A DNA stretch of 33,518 bases from DATKMS01 sp041497995 (GCA_041497995.1 JBGQHM010000021.1:1-33518), one strand, 5' to 3'; shown: positions 16,031 to 24,779, counted from the first letter of the stretch. Made by a program: numbers and translations. The notes: generated by a model not told the origin, from the sequence alone.

Positions 16031-16447
16031 ATGCAGCGTTGGCGCGGCGACAGCGGGTTCACGCTCATCGAGATCATGGTCGTCGTTTTCATTCTCGGCT
16101 TGCTCGTGACCTTGGTGGCACCCAAGATCATTGGCCGGACGGATGAGGCACGGCGGACCAAGGCGTTGGCAGACATTAAGGGCATTGAAGAAGCCCTCCA
16201 CCTTTTCAAGCTCGACAACGGCTTTTATCCATCCACTGGCCAGGGCATCCAAGCGTTGGTCCAGTGTCCCCCGGCCGCAAAGAACTGCAACCCTGACGGC
16301 TATCTCGACAAGCTTCCCACCGACCCCTGGGGCAATCCCTATGCCTACTTCGGCGACGGACAAGAGTTCATTATCAAGTCCTACGGCGCCGATGGTCAGG
16401 AGGGCGGTGACGGCAAGAATGCCGATATCGACAGCCGCACCTCCTAG
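16031..16447 (+). CDS. gspG: Major pseudopilin GspG
   Basis: GspG is the main subunit of the T2SS pseudopilus. The 138-residue prepilin has a short leader cut after Gly9 (GDSG/FTLIEIMVV), with F at +1 and the conserved Glu at +5, then a hydrophobic helix that spans the membrane before assembly. The globular part has the GspG hallmarks: LDNGFYPSTGQGIQAL, DPWGNPYAY and a Gly/Asp-rich calcium-loop region near SYGADGQEGGDG. A strong GGAGGA (16017-16022) lies 8 bases before the ATG. This suits high expression of the major subunit, whereas the neighbouring genes are tightly overlapped and lack such a site. Confidence 0.97.
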   Translation: MQRWRGDSGFTLIEIMVVVFILGLLVTLVAPKIIGRTDEARRTKALADIKGIEEALHLFKLDNGFYPSTGQGIQALVQCPPAAKNCNPDGYLDKLPTDPWGNPYAYFGDGQEFIIKSYGADGQEGGDGKNADIDSRTS

Positions 16448-16991
16448 CGCCAACGGCGCGCGCCGCCGCTGCGTACTGGCCGGCAGCGCTGGGTTCACGC
16501 TACTCGAAATCTCGCTGGTGCTGCTCATCATGGCCGTCGTCTTGATGCTAACGCTGCCACGGCTGCGCGACCCTGGGCGCGCCGAGTTACTGTCCCAATC
16601 GAAGCGCTTGGTGAATATCTTCAAGTTGCTGCGCAGCGAGGCGGTGCTCAACGGTTACGCGTACCGATTGAATTACGACCTCACCGCGCAGCGCTACTGG
16701 GTGACCGCTGACCAGTCGGCTGACCTCGGTGACTTCGTGCATGAGCTCGGTACACTCGCGCGCGGCACGCAGCTCAAAGAGCCGGTCGGTATCGCCGACA
16801 TCGTCCTGCCCACTTTGGCGGGCAAGATCCAGCAAGGACAGATCTACACCGTCTTCTACCCCGACGGCTCGATCGACCCGACGGTAATTCATCTGGCGAC
16901 GCCGCGTGAGGCCTACACCCTGTGGCTCAATCCGATGAACGGCCGCCTGAATATGGCGGTTGGCTACCATGACGTGGACTACGCCGGGTAA
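16419..16991 (+). CDS. gspH: Minor pseudopilin GspH
   Basis: This 190-residue prepilin has a leader of about 24 residues ending in GSAG/FTLLEISLVLLIM, with Glu at +5. The membrane helix is followed by a beta-rich domain of GspH size. I place the start at ATG 16419, inside the 3' end of gspG (29-base overlap), with AGGAGG about 15 bases upstream. The open frame runs far into gspG, but those codons are an out-of-frame shadow. GspH is one of the minor pseudopilins that form or support the pseudopilus tip complex. The position after gspG and before gspI supports the call more than the variable sequence does. Confidence 0.88.
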   Translation: MPISTAAPPSANGARRRCVLAGSAGFTLLEISLVLLIMAVVLMLTLPRLRDPGRAELLSQSKRLVNIFKLLRSEAVLNGYAYRLNYDLTAQRYWVTADQSADLGDFVHELGTLARGTQLKEPVGIADIVLPTLAGKIQQGQIYTVFYPDGSIDPTVIHLATPREAYTLWLNPMNGRLNMAVGYHDVDYAG

Positions 16992-17388
16992 CCAGCCGCG
17001 CGCCGCACGCCGGCCGCAGGCACACGCGGGCTTCACCCTCCTCGAGGTGATGGTCGCCCTGCTGGTTATTGCCTTCGCATTTGTCGGTTTGTTGGGGCTG
17101 AACGGGCGCAACATCAAGGCAATCGCCCGCGACCAGCAGTTGACCCGCGCGACCTTGCTGGCGCGTGAGCTGGTCAGCCAGATTCAGTTCCAGGTCGCCT
17201 CCGGTGGACTCCAACAGCTCAGCGACTCGCACGGCACCTTCGAAGGCTATCCCGGATTTCGATGGGAACGCCAGGTGATCACCACGGGCCTCGATGAGGT
17301 GCGTGAGGTCGTCGTCCGCGTCGTCTTTGACGAGCACAACCCGAGCGCGTGCGAGCTGGTGTATTTCGTCCGTGACCCCGCTGTCTAA
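16969..17388 (+). CDS. gspI: Minor pseudopilin GspI
   Basis: This 139-residue prepilin has a leader of about 21 residues with the processing site AHAG/FTLLEVMVAL and Glu at +5. The motif after it (VALLVIAFAFVGLLGLN) and the small size match GspI, the hub that nucleates the tip complex with GspJ and GspK. I chose ATG 16969 over TTG 16960, nine bases upstream in the same frame. It overlaps the gspH stop by 23 bases and is itself overlapped by gspJ by 17 bases. The call is well supported by order and length. Confidence 0.92.
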   Translation: MTWTTPGNQPRAARRPQAHAGFTLLEVMVALLVIAFAFVGLLGLNGRNIKAIARDQQLTRATLLARELVSQIQFQVASGGLQQLSDSHGTFEGYPGFRWERQVITTGLDEVREVVVRVVFDEHNPSACELVYFVRDPAV

Positions 17389-18106
17389 CAGAGCGCAGCG
17401 TGGCTTCACGCTGCTCGAGATCATGGTGGCCACGACCATTCTCGGCATCGTGATGGTGACCGTGTACGGTGTCTTGTCGCGGGCGCTGTATGCAAAGAAT
17501 CACGCGGAGGAGCGGGCCGACCTGTATGCAGCGGGGCGCGAGACGGTGCTGAAGATTGCCGACGAGCTGGAGGGTGCGCTGCCGCCATCGGCGGGCCGCA
17601 ACATCGGCTTCATCGGTATGGCGGGAAACGATCGCGTGCCGACCGATAAGGTGCAGTTCGACGTGGTGATCCGACGCTTGTTCAGCGTCGGGCAGGGCCG
17701 CGGCGGCCGCGCCTTGGTGTCCTACTCCCTCGATCCGCTCAAGGATACGCCGAACCTGTACGCCTTGCGCCGGCAAGAGCAGCTGCTGGTCGACCCGGCG
17801 TTGGAGAATCAGAATACCGACGACAGCGCAGCCGCCGACGCGGAGACCGTCGCCCCGCCGGTTGCCTCTGCAGCATATCTCATCGATCAGGTTGCCGGCT
17901 TGCGCTTGCGCTACCTCGATCCGCTCAGCGGGCAGTGGACGGATTCGTGGGACACGACGGTCCCGCGCGACAATCAGGTCCTGCCCGGCCTCCCTGGTGC
18001 GATCGAAATCACCCTCTTTCTGACCGATGGCCAGGGTGGCGTCCACGACTTCGGCACGATCGTCGACCTGCCGTTGGCCAACCTCGTTCCGACACCAGGA
18101 CGGTGA
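17372..18106 (+). CDS. gspJ: Minor pseudopilin GspJ
   Basis: This 244-residue prepilin starts at GTG 17372 with an 11-residue leader (AQRG/FTLLEIMVATT) and Glu at +5. GspJ is the longest pseudopilin after GspK, and this length is usual. It belongs to the I-J-K tip complex. The 17-base overlap with gspI suggests translational coupling. An upstream in-frame ATG at 17294 would put 26 unrelated residues before the leader, so it is rejected. An Ala/Asp-rich loop at about residues 150-170 is the least conserved part. Confidence 0.92.
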   Translation: MTPLSNRAQRGFTLLEIMVATTILGIVMVTVYGVLSRALYAKNHAEERADLYAAGRETVLKIADELEGALPPSAGRNIGFIGMAGNDRVPTDKVQFDVVIRRLFSVGQGRGGRALVSYSLDPLKDTPNLYALRRQEQLLVDPALENQNTDDSAAADAETVAPPVASAAYLIDQVAGLRLRYLDPLSGQWTDSWDTTVPRDNQVLPGLPGAIEITLFLTDGQGGVHDFGTIVDLPLANLVPTPGR

Positions 18107-19311
18107 CTGTCGTGATTGCCAACCAACGCGGCATCGCCCTGGTCGTTACGCTCCTGGTGGTCGCCCTGCTGACGATCACCGTCATCGAGTTCACCTACTC
18201 GGTACAGATAGACCAGCACATGGCGCACAACGCGCTGAGCGGCTTGCAAGCCTCTCTGTTGGCGCGCTCCGGAATCAATCTGGGCGAAGCGTTTCTGCTC
18301 CACGACGACGACGAGAAGGTCGACGCGTTCACCGAGGAGTGGTGTCCGGATCCCGGCACCGATGGGCACTCCTGCCGCATCGACGACGCCAATGGCCAGG
18401 TGCTGCTGCCGCAGAACATGCGCTTGAGGGTGCAGATCGTCGACGAGGGTGGTAAGCTCAACCTCAATCTCGTGCGCTTTCAGAACGTCAACGAATGGAG
18501 CCGGTACAGGAACACCCTCGACCCCAAGGCGCGTCAAGGGATGCCAGTCGAATTGTGGAAAATGGCCTTTGAACGACTGCTGCAGAACCGGGGCCTGCCG
18601 CCGGAGATCGCCGGCCAAGTGCTTGACTACTGGGATGCGATCTATCAAGCGCGCTATCCCAACGTCGGGGTCGCCGGTGCGGCGCCAACCCAAGGGGTGC
18701 CGACCCCGCCGATCAATCCGACGCCCGACGCGGGTACGCAGGCGCTGGAGTTCGCGTCACTCGACGACGCCGCCGTGATTCCGGGGATGGCGCCCACCGT
18801 GATCCGCAAGTTGCGGCCGGTGTTGACGGCTCTGCCGAGTACGCAGCAGCAGCGCATCAACGCCAACACGGCACCGCTAGACGTCCTGCGCGCCGTCGTT
18901 GACGATGATGACGCGGTCAACAACATCGTCTCGCGGCGCAGCGAGGGTCCGATGAAGCAAAATGACCTCGCGCAACTCACCCGCGGACTCAACGCGCCGG
19001 TTAATGGGGCAACGATCAACTACGCCGCCAGGTTGCTCGGTGTTCAAAGTTCCTTTTTCCAAGTGCGCGCCAGCGGTGTCGTGAACCCCAACCCGGTCAC
19101 CGGGCGTGGTGGGATCAGCCGCTCGGCAACCATGCTCGTGCGTCGTGTCCGTCGCGCCGCAACGGCGGGGAACAGCGCCAGTGCTGTGCCCTGGACTTTG
19201 ACCCAGTTGGATTGGCAAAAGGAAGGTGGGGCGGCGTTGTTCCAGGCGCAGGGGGATCAGGAGCAGCCCGGAACAGACGACGACAGAGCCATGTCGGGCT
19301 CTCCTGGATAG
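18103..19311 (+). CDS. gspK: Minor pseudopilin GspK
   Basis: GspK caps the pseudopilus. The 402-residue protein starts at GTG 18103, overlapping the gspJ stop by 4 bases. It has the processing site NQRG/IALVVTLLVV. Residue +5 is not Glu, which is the known peculiarity of GspK and fits its place at the tip. The large globular insert holds the typical GKLNLNLV region, and two helix-hairpin-helix-like stretches follow (QQRINANTAPLDVLRAVV and a later NDLAQLTRGL). The last about 60 residues, after the family core, are polar and look flexible. Calcium-binding residues cannot be assigned by eye. Confidence 0.94.
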   Translation: MTVVIANQRGIALVVTLLVVALLTITVIEFTYSVQIDQHMAHNALSGLQASLLARSGINLGEAFLLHDDDEKVDAFTEEWCPDPGTDGHSCRIDDANGQVLLPQNMRLRVQIVDEGGKLNLNLVRFQNVNEWSRYRNTLDPKARQGMPVELWKMAFERLLQNRGLPPEIAGQVLDYWDAIYQARYPNVGVAGAAPTQGVPTPPINPTPDAGTQALEFASLDDAAVIPGMAPTVIRKLRPVLTALPSTQQQRINANTAPLDVLRAVVDDDDAVNNIVSRRSEGPMKQNDLAQLTRGLNAPVNGATINYAARLLGVQSSFFQVRASGVVNPNPVTGRGGISRSATMLVRRVRRAATAGNSASAVPWTLTQLDWQKEGGAALFQAQGDQEQPGTDDDRAMSGSPG

Positions 19312-19327
19312 GCGGACACGAAACGGT

Positions 19328-20845
19328 ATGCCACAGCGGGTGTTGGCGCTCGATTTTGATGCGCACGAATTGAAGGCCGCAGTTCTCGAAACGAGCTTTC
19401 GGGACTACAAGGTCGTCGGCTTCTATCGCGAGCCCGTGGTTGCCGCCGACGGTAGCCTTGCGGAACAGTTGCGCGGCTTCCTGCAGCGCCACGAGATCGG
19501 GGCGGCGACCGTGCTCTCGTCGCTGCCCGGAGATCTCGTCTCGTGGCGCACGTTCTTTCTGCCGTTCCGCGACCGCAAACGCCTCGATCAGACGGTGCCG
19601 TTCGAGCTCGAGAACCAAGTACCGTTCGGGCTCGACGAGGTCGTGGTCGATTACCACGTGCTGTACCGAGACCGCTCCGGTTGCAACGTACTGGCGGCAC
19701 TGGTCCAGCGGAAAGACTTGGAGGAGCACCTCAAGCTGCTCAGCGATGCCGGCCTTGATCCCAAGATCGTTGATCTGGCGCCGCTCGCCACCCTGAACGT
19801 CCTGAGTCTGCTCGGTCCGGAATTGCCCGAAACGTTCGTCTACGTCGGCGGCACGCTGGAGCGGATGGTCGTCGCGCTCTATCGCAATCGCCAGTTGGTG
19901 GGCCTGCGGACGTTGGTGAGTGGCATGCCGGTCGACGTGGCTGGAACCGAGGCCGCCGCGGTAGGAAACGGACATGCAGTGGCGACCGCTGAGCGGGCCG
20001 CGCTGGTCACCGAAGCGCGCTGGACGCTGTTGGCCCTCAACGGCGCACCGCTGGATGAGGGGCTGGCGTGCATCGTGGCGGGTGAGGGCCCGCACTTCGA
20101 CCAGCTGATGCAGGAGTTGGCGGTAGCGACCGATATGGTTGTGCGCCGGCTCGAGGCGTCGCCGGTGCGCAATGTGCCTCCGACGCTGCTGGATCAGCTC
20201 CCCAGCTTCGCGTGCACGCTCGGACTCGCGCTGCGTGAGGTGGCGCCGAACGACGCCGTCGGTGTCAACTTCCGCCAAGGCGAGTTCGCGTATCATCGCG
20301 GTCAGGATGAATTGCGGCGCGCCGTCTGGCGGACGGGCGCTGTGGCTGCACTCGTCGCGGTCTTGGCGATGACCAACACGTACATGCAGTACGAGCAGAT
20401 CGCCAGCCGCCTCGCCCTGGTGGAAGGCCAGATCCGCAACGTCTTCAGCCGTACGCTGCCGGACGTGCAGCGCATCACCGATGCGCGGGCCCAGTTGCAA
20501 ACCGAAGTCGACGCGGCGCAAAAGCGCCTGACCATCCTCGCCGGGTTGGCCCCGGCCAACGGTGCGACCGCCATCGACATGATGCGCACCATCGCGGCGG
20601 CCCTTCCCGACTCCGTCTCACTGGATGTGGACGAGTACATCATGGAACCAGAGGCCGTGCGCATCAAGGCCAAGACCGCTTCCTTCGAGGCCGCGGATAC
20701 GATCAAGCAACAGCTGATCAACACCCACTACTTCGGCGACGTCCAGGTGAAGGACGTGAAGAGCATGCCCGACGGCAAAGTGGACTTCCGGCTGGTTCTG
20801 ACGTTGAGCAAGGAGGGCGCACCCGCAGCGGGGCCACACTCATGA
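19328..20845 (+). CDS. gspL: Type II secretion platform protein GspL
   Basis: GspL recruits GspE to the membrane and binds GspM. The 505-residue protein has a cytoplasmic actin-like (PilM-type) region at about 1-320, starting PQRVLALDFDAHELKAAVLE. One membrane helix lies at about 336-353 (TGAVAALVAVLAMTN), followed by a periplasmic coiled-coil plus ferredoxin-like domain resembling PilN. I chose ATG 19328, where the family sequence begins. It is longer than the roughly 400-residue enterobacterial GspL; the extra length is in the actin-like region, as in deltaproteobacterial homologues as far as I recall. The stop overlaps gspM by 4 bases. Confidence 0.92.
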   Translation: MPQRVLALDFDAHELKAAVLETSFRDYKVVGFYREPVVAADGSLAEQLRGFLQRHEIGAATVLSSLPGDLVSWRTFFLPFRDRKRLDQTVPFELENQVPFGLDEVVVDYHVLYRDRSGCNVLAALVQRKDLEEHLKLLSDAGLDPKIVDLAPLATLNVLSLLGPELPETFVYVGGTLERMVVALYRNRQLVGLRTLVSGMPVDVAGTEAAAVGNGHAVATAERAALVTEARWTLLALNGAPLDEGLACIVAGEGPHFDQLMQELAVATDMVVRRLEASPVRNVPPTLLDQLPSFACTLGLALREVAPNDAVGVNFRQGEFAYHRGQDELRRAVWRTGAVAALVAVLAMTNTYMQYEQIASRLALVEGQIRNVFSRTLPDVQRITDARAQLQTEVDAAQKRLTILAGLAPANGATAIDMMRTIAAALPDSVSLDVDEYIMEPEAVRIKAKTASFEAADTIKQQLINTHYFGDVQVKDVKSMPDGKVDFRLVLTLSKEGAPAAGPHS

Positions 20846-21405
20846 AGTACGACCCACGCGCCTGGCTCGCGTCCTTCAATCGCTTGGCACCGCGCGAACG
20901 CGCCCTGCTGAGTCTCGCTGTATTGAGTGTGGCTGTGATCTCGCTCTACAGCTTCGTCTGGGAGCCGGTACAGACCAGCCGCGAGCTGACCACGCGCCGC
21001 ATCACCACCAAGGAGAAGGATCTGCGTGAGATTCTGAAGCAGCGCGACGTCTACCTCGACCTGCTGCGCCGGCTGGAAGCCAACAAGGCGGTCATCTCAC
21101 CGGGCGATCCGAATTTTTCGCTGTTCGCGTACCTCGACAACAACATCGCCCAGGCCGTCGGCCGCGAGCACGTCACCTCGATGAACCCATCGACCAAGAA
21201 CATCGGGAACGACTATCAAGAAGACCTGGTGGAGATTAAGTTGACGCAGATCAATCTCGCCCAGCTGGTGGACCTGCTGTACCGCGTCGAGAAGGGTGAT
21301 CGCCCGCTACGCTTCAGCCGCTTGCAGATCAAGAAACGCTTCAACGACAACTTCAACTTTGACGTCACGGCCACCGTGTCGCTTCTGAAGGCAGTGAGCT
21401 CCTGA
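20842..21405 (+). CDS. gspM: Type II secretion platform protein GspM
   Basis: This 187-residue protein has a short cytoplasmic segment, one membrane helix at about residues 22-40 (ALLSLAVLSVAVISLYSF), a periplasmic helix (about 45-85) and a ferredoxin-like domain resembling PilO. This is the GspM layout. It pairs with GspL through the periplasmic domains. ATG overlaps the gspL stop (ATGA), and its stop shares one base with the gspN start (TGATG). The family is divergent; order and topology make the call safe. Confidence 0.88.
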   Translation: MKYDPRAWLASFNRLAPRERALLSLAVLSVAVISLYSFVWEPVQTSRELTTRRITTKEKDLREILKQRDVYLDLLRRLEANKAVISPGDPNFSLFAYLDNNIAQAVGREHVTSMNPSTKNIGNDYQEDLVEIKLTQINLAQLVDLLYRVEKGDRPLRFSRLQIKKRFNDNFNFDVTATVSLLKAVSS

Positions 21406-22319
21406 TGCGTTTGCCGAGCCTGCGCCTGCCACGGCCGCGCCTGTCGTTCGAGTGGATTGGTGCCCTGGGAGGGCGCACCACGCTGCTGTACATCGGCTAC
21501 ACGCTGGCCCTCTTCGTCGTCTTCTTGCTCTTCACCTTTCCACACGAGCAGCTCGTGCGCCGTGCGTTGAGCGGCGTCAACCGCGGCCCCGTGGAGGTCG
21601 ATTTCAAGTCGCTGAACTTGGGGTTTAGCGGGTACGAGATCTCCAATGTGCGGGTCACGCCGGCGGCCGACGACCAGTACCCGTATCTCGAGTGCAGCCG
21701 ACTGTGGGTGCGCCCTTCGTTTGGCGCGCTCGTCCGTGGCAACCCCTACGACTTCCTGGTCTCGGCTGACCTCTACGGAGGCCAAGCACGTGGGGAAGTG
21801 AACGTCGCGTCTGGTGGGTTGACGGGATCACTGCAATGGCGTGACCTCGAGATCAACCGCTACCGCACCGTAACGTCTTTGCTCGACGATGGACAGCTTG
21901 GCGGCAAGGTTAATGGTCAATTCAGTTTCGAGACACGTGCGAGCAACCTGGGTGCCGGACAGGGCAACGGTGAGATCAGCATCGACGGCGCCAGCATCAC
22001 CACCGCAAAGGTGAATGGGTTCACCGTGCCCGACTTGAAGCTGCGGCAGGCGCGCGCCAAGTTCCAGCTGCGCGCCGGCCACGTGGAGGTTCCAGAGTTC
22101 CAGACGATGGGTGATATCAACGCCCAGGGGTCGGGTCAGATCACGCCGCGTGAGCCCATCCAGGACACTGTGCTCAATTTGCACGCCACTATCGTCACTG
22201 GCCTCGAGACTCCTGATGCGATCAAGGGGTTGGTCGCACTCATCCCGCGGCAACCCGGCGCCAAGCCGGACGCGCCGTTCACCATCACCGGCACCCTCGG
22301 CAACCCACGCGTCCGTTAG
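21405..22319 (+). CDS. gspN: Type II secretion system protein GspN
   Basis: This 304-residue protein has one N-terminal membrane helix (about residues 28-45) and a beta-rich periplasmic part with repeated GQARGEVNVASGGLTGSL-type strands, the arrangement seen in GspN and AsmA-like proteins. GspN is found in only some T2SS operons, and its exact role is poorly defined. It is the last gene of the run and converges on the next gene with only 3 bases between stops and no recognisable terminator. The start is fixed by the one-base overlap with gspM. Confidence 0.87.
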   Translation: MRLPSLRLPRPRLSFEWIGALGGRTTLLYIGYTLALFVVFLLFTFPHEQLVRRALSGVNRGPVEVDFKSLNLGFSGYEISNVRVTPAADDQYPYLECSRLWVRPSFGALVRGNPYDFLVSADLYGGQARGEVNVASGGLTGSLQWRDLEINRYRTVTSLLDDGQLGGKVNGQFSFETRASNLGAGQGNGEISIDGASITTAKVNGFTVPDLKLRQARAKFQLRAGHVEVPEFQTMGDINAQGSGQITPREPIQDTVLNLHATIVTGLETPDAIKGLVALIPRQPGAKPDAPFTITGTLGNPRVR

Positions 22320-22322
22320 GGC

Positions 22323-23840
22323 CTATCTGCGACAGGCGACGCACGCTGCGATTGCGTGTCCGTCGGTGTCGGGAAGCGCCACGCCCAGGTTCGCAGCGAT
22401 CGTAGGTCCAATGTCCATCACCGACGCCGGCGCGGTAATCTGCCCGGGCTTGATCCCAGGCCCGGCGGCGAGAAGGAGGCCGTGCGGTCGGTGATGGCCG
22501 GTGCGCGGCCCCAGCAGCGCACGCCGAATCATGCCGGTCTTCGGCGAGTCAACGGCTTCCAACGGTGCATCGCCGTTCCACTCAACGAGCAGATCGGGCA
22601 GGTCACCGAGGTAGGGGCCTTGATAGATGTCGGCGGTGCGCAACACGCGGCGCACCGCTGGCTGACCGGTGTCGGGGTTGACGAGGGCGCAGAGGTCGTG
22701 GCGCAGCTCTTCGCAGAGGACGTCGTACTGCGCGCCGGGTGTGACCTTACCCTGCGGCTCGCGACCGACGAGGTTGACGCGGATGGCGCCGTACACCTCG
22801 GCGTTCGGCACGTCGAAGCACGTCGCGTGGCTGTCCAGCTCGGGCCACACGAAGTCGACAGCGTTCTTCTGCATGGGGGTGAGTCGTGCCCGCAACGGCT
22901 GCGGGAGCCGACGCCAGCCGCGCCGTACGACTCTCCATAGCCAGCGGGGTTGTGCGGGTGGTGGCGGCCGGTGACCAAGGCGGGCGAGGACGTCACCGAG
23001 GAGGTGCGCGCCATAGTAGTTCGGCCCCATCCCGTGACTGCAGAAGACCAGGACGGTCGTTTCAGGTCCAACCGAGCCGACGAGTCGGCCCACGGCGTCG
23101 TCGAGCGCACGGTAGACCGCGAGCATGGGATCACCTACGGCGCCGGCGATGGTGGGGTCGTGACTCGGGTGCGTGGGGTCGTGCAGGTGCCAGCACTGGT
23201 GGCCGATGCAATGGCTCTCGCCGAAGACCGTCATGAAGAGGTCCCACGGCCCCTGGCGCAGCAGATGGTGGGACGCGGCGACCTTCGTCGCCACGCGAGC
23301 GATCAAGGCATCGCGGAATGCCGCGAACTGTTCGGCGGAGCGCATCTCCATGTGGTCACAAAGTCCGAGGCGATCGACGCCGAATTGTTTGCGCAGCTGT
23401 CGGCCCAGCTCTGGCGGCCAGGTGGAGAACCCGCTGTCCGGCGCGTGCGTGATCCAATCGACGACGTGCACGCCGTTGATCTTCTCGGAGAGCCCAACGT
23501 ACGGGACGTCGATCACCGCCACCCGACGTTGCGCTCGACTGAGAGCATTCCAAAACGCCTCGCGCTTCAGCGCGGTCGCGCGAGCCCGGCGCATCTCATA
23601 GGTGCCCACTCGTATCTGCCGGTCGGCATGGTGTCCGTGCTTCGCCGGAGAAACGGCGGTAAACAGCGATTGCCAACCCGCACCGCCGGGCATGCCCAAC
23701 GGCCCCTGCGTGACGGCCCAAGCACCGCAGTCGAGGAGACGGCGGAAGGTGGGGAGCCAGCCATATTGCGCCCACGCGAGGACGAGATCCTTCTCGGCAG
23801 CATCGAGGCCGATGACGAGAACCTTCGGGTGTTCGGTCAT
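22323..23840 (-). CDS. Alkaline-phosphatase-superfamily protein (phosphodiesterase/pyrophosphatase type), active site atypical
   Basis: This 505-residue protein has the fold markers of type I phosphodiesterases/nucleotide pyrophosphatases. These are VLVIGLDAAEKD at the start (D13 as first metal ligand), AGWQSLFTAVSPAKHGH, and a late HHRPHGLLLAAGPGIKPG followed by VMDIGPTIAANLG. Two usual features differ. The nucleophile Thr/Ser normally about four residues before the Trp of the PAWxS-like motif appears to be Gly (PGGAGW). The metal-binding SDHG reads CSHG (267-270). A His-rich stretch ESHCIGHQCWHLHD (208-221) may supply ligands. No signal peptide is seen, so it is probably cytoplasmic. The substrate is unknown. 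It may be a separate subfamily with a rearranged site or a degenerate enzyme. Confidence 0.82.
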   Translation of the reverse strand: MTEHPKVLVIGLDAAEKDLVLAWAQYGWLPTFRRLLDCGAWAVTQGPLGMPGGAGWQSLFTAVSPAKHGHHADRQIRVGTYEMRRARATALKREAFWNALSRAQRRVAVIDVPYVGLSEKINGVHVVDWITHAPDSGFSTWPPELGRQLRKQFGVDRLGLCDHMEMRSAEQFAAFRDALIARVATKVAASHHLLRQGPWDLFMTVFGESHCIGHQCWHLHDPTHPSHDPTIAGAVGDPMLAVYRALDDAVGRLVGSVGPETTVLVFCSHGMGPNYYGAHLLGDVLARLGHRPPPPAQPRWLWRVVRRGWRRLPQPLRARLTPMQKNAVDFVWPELDSHATCFDVPNAEVYGAIRVNLVGREPQGKVTPGAQYDVLCEELRHDLCALVNPDTGQPAVRRVLRTADIYQGPYLGDLPDLLVEWNGDAPLEAVDSPKTGMIRRALLGPRTGHHRPHGLLLAAGPGIKPGQITAPASVMDIGPTIAANLGVALPDTDGHAIAACVACRR

Positions 23841-23858
23841 GCGATGATCGTGAGCCTA

Positions 23859-23901
23859 GTAGGTCAGCCTGCGAAGGACCTTCTATCCACCGCTGGCCTA
23901 C
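23859..23901. promoter_or_regulatory. Inverted repeat in a divergent promoter region
   Basis: Arms GTAGGTCAGC (23859-23868) and GCTGGCCTAC (23892-23901) pair over 10 bp with one G-T. The 23-base spacer contains a smaller palindrome, GAAGGACCTTC (23873-23883). It lies in the 150-base region between two divergently read genes (starts at 23840 and 23991). It could be an operator or simply a chance structure. Confidence 0.35.
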
Positions 23902-23990
23902 CAGATCCGCTGCGTTGAGAACAACGCCAGGATGGACTCTTGTGCCAGATTACGCTTTCTTAGCGTAACTGCGCTGCGACGGAGACGCCG

Positions 23991-24779
23991 ATGACAAACA
24001 TGCCAAACATTACGCAGACCGAGATGGCAGTGGTCGCAGCGGCCGTGCTGTTGCTGTTCATTGCCCCGGCTCTGTTGAGCTGGAGCGACGAGCGCCGCCG
24101 GCGGCGGGCACAGCACGCCACGAGGTTGCAGGAGGCGCTGCAACTGGTTGCGGCGGAGTCGGCGGTGCCGGCGTCTGACCCGCTAACTGCCGAGCCCGCA
24201 CTGTTCGAAGCTCCACAGCCGCTCGATATCGGCGTACCGCCGCCGTCCGACGTGCGAGCCGGCGCCCCGAGGCCTCTCGACCCTTCGCCTCCGTTGCGGG
24301 CGCCAGCGGAAACTGACAGCGTTGTAGCCGGCAGTGAGCCGTCAGCGCCAGCCGAGCTCCTGCCTCTCTCTGGAGTTGCCCGACATCATTTTCGGATCGA
24401 CGACCTCCATCAAGCGCAGCTTTCCGACTGGCCGCCGGCGGCGATTCGCAATGACCCGGAACGCAGCCGCTCGCGCTACGAGGCCGAGCAGGCCGCGGAG
24501 CCGTACCGAGTGCGGATGCGCGAGGCGGTCATCGTATCGCCCTATCCGGCGCGTGCACACTGCCTCGGTGCGGCCGATGCAGATGCAACTGAGCTGCGCT
24601 TCTCGTTTCTCTTGTTTCCAGTCGTGTGGCCGGTCTCGCAGAACCAGGCCGTTGCGCAGGCAGTGTTCCGTATCGATCGGGTGACCGGAACGCTGCGGGG
24701 ATGGGTCGACGCCTTGCGGCCGCAGGAGCTCTCCGAGGACAACCGGCGTGAGATTGGCGAGGCCGGTGGCGAAGTGTGA
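23991..24779 (+). CDS. Membrane-anchored protein of unknown function
   Basis: I do not recognise this 262-residue protein. It has one N-terminal membrane helix (about residues 11-30, VVAAAVLLLFIAPALLSW), then a basic patch DERRRRRAQ, which suggests the bulk is cytoplasmic. A Pro/Ala/Ser-rich disordered stretch covers about residues 55-130. The C-terminal 120 residues look folded (VIVSPYPARAHCLGAADADATELRF region, then FRIDRVTGTLRGWVDAL). The gene is followed by 232 bases and then the sigma-54 activator on the same strand. It might be a partner of that regulator, but nothing in the sequence proves this. Confidence 0.6.
   Translation: MTNMPNITQTEMAVVAAAVLLLFIAPALLSWSDERRRRRAQHATRLQEALQLVAAESAVPASDPLTAEPALFEAPQPLDIGVPPPSDVRAGAPRPLDPSPPLRAPAETDSVVAGSEPSAPAELLPLSGVARHHFRIDDLHQAQLSDWPPAAIRNDPERSRSRYEAEQAAEPYRVRMREAVIVSPYPARAHCLGAADADATELRFSFLLFPVVWPVSQNQAVAQAVFRIDRVTGTLRGWVDALRPQELSEDNRREIGEAGGEV

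Noticed and set aside
19115..20521. 468-codon open frame on the - strand opposite gspK/gspL
   Set aside because: Shadow of gspL in high-GC DNA; His/Arg/Gln-rich and without recognisable domains.
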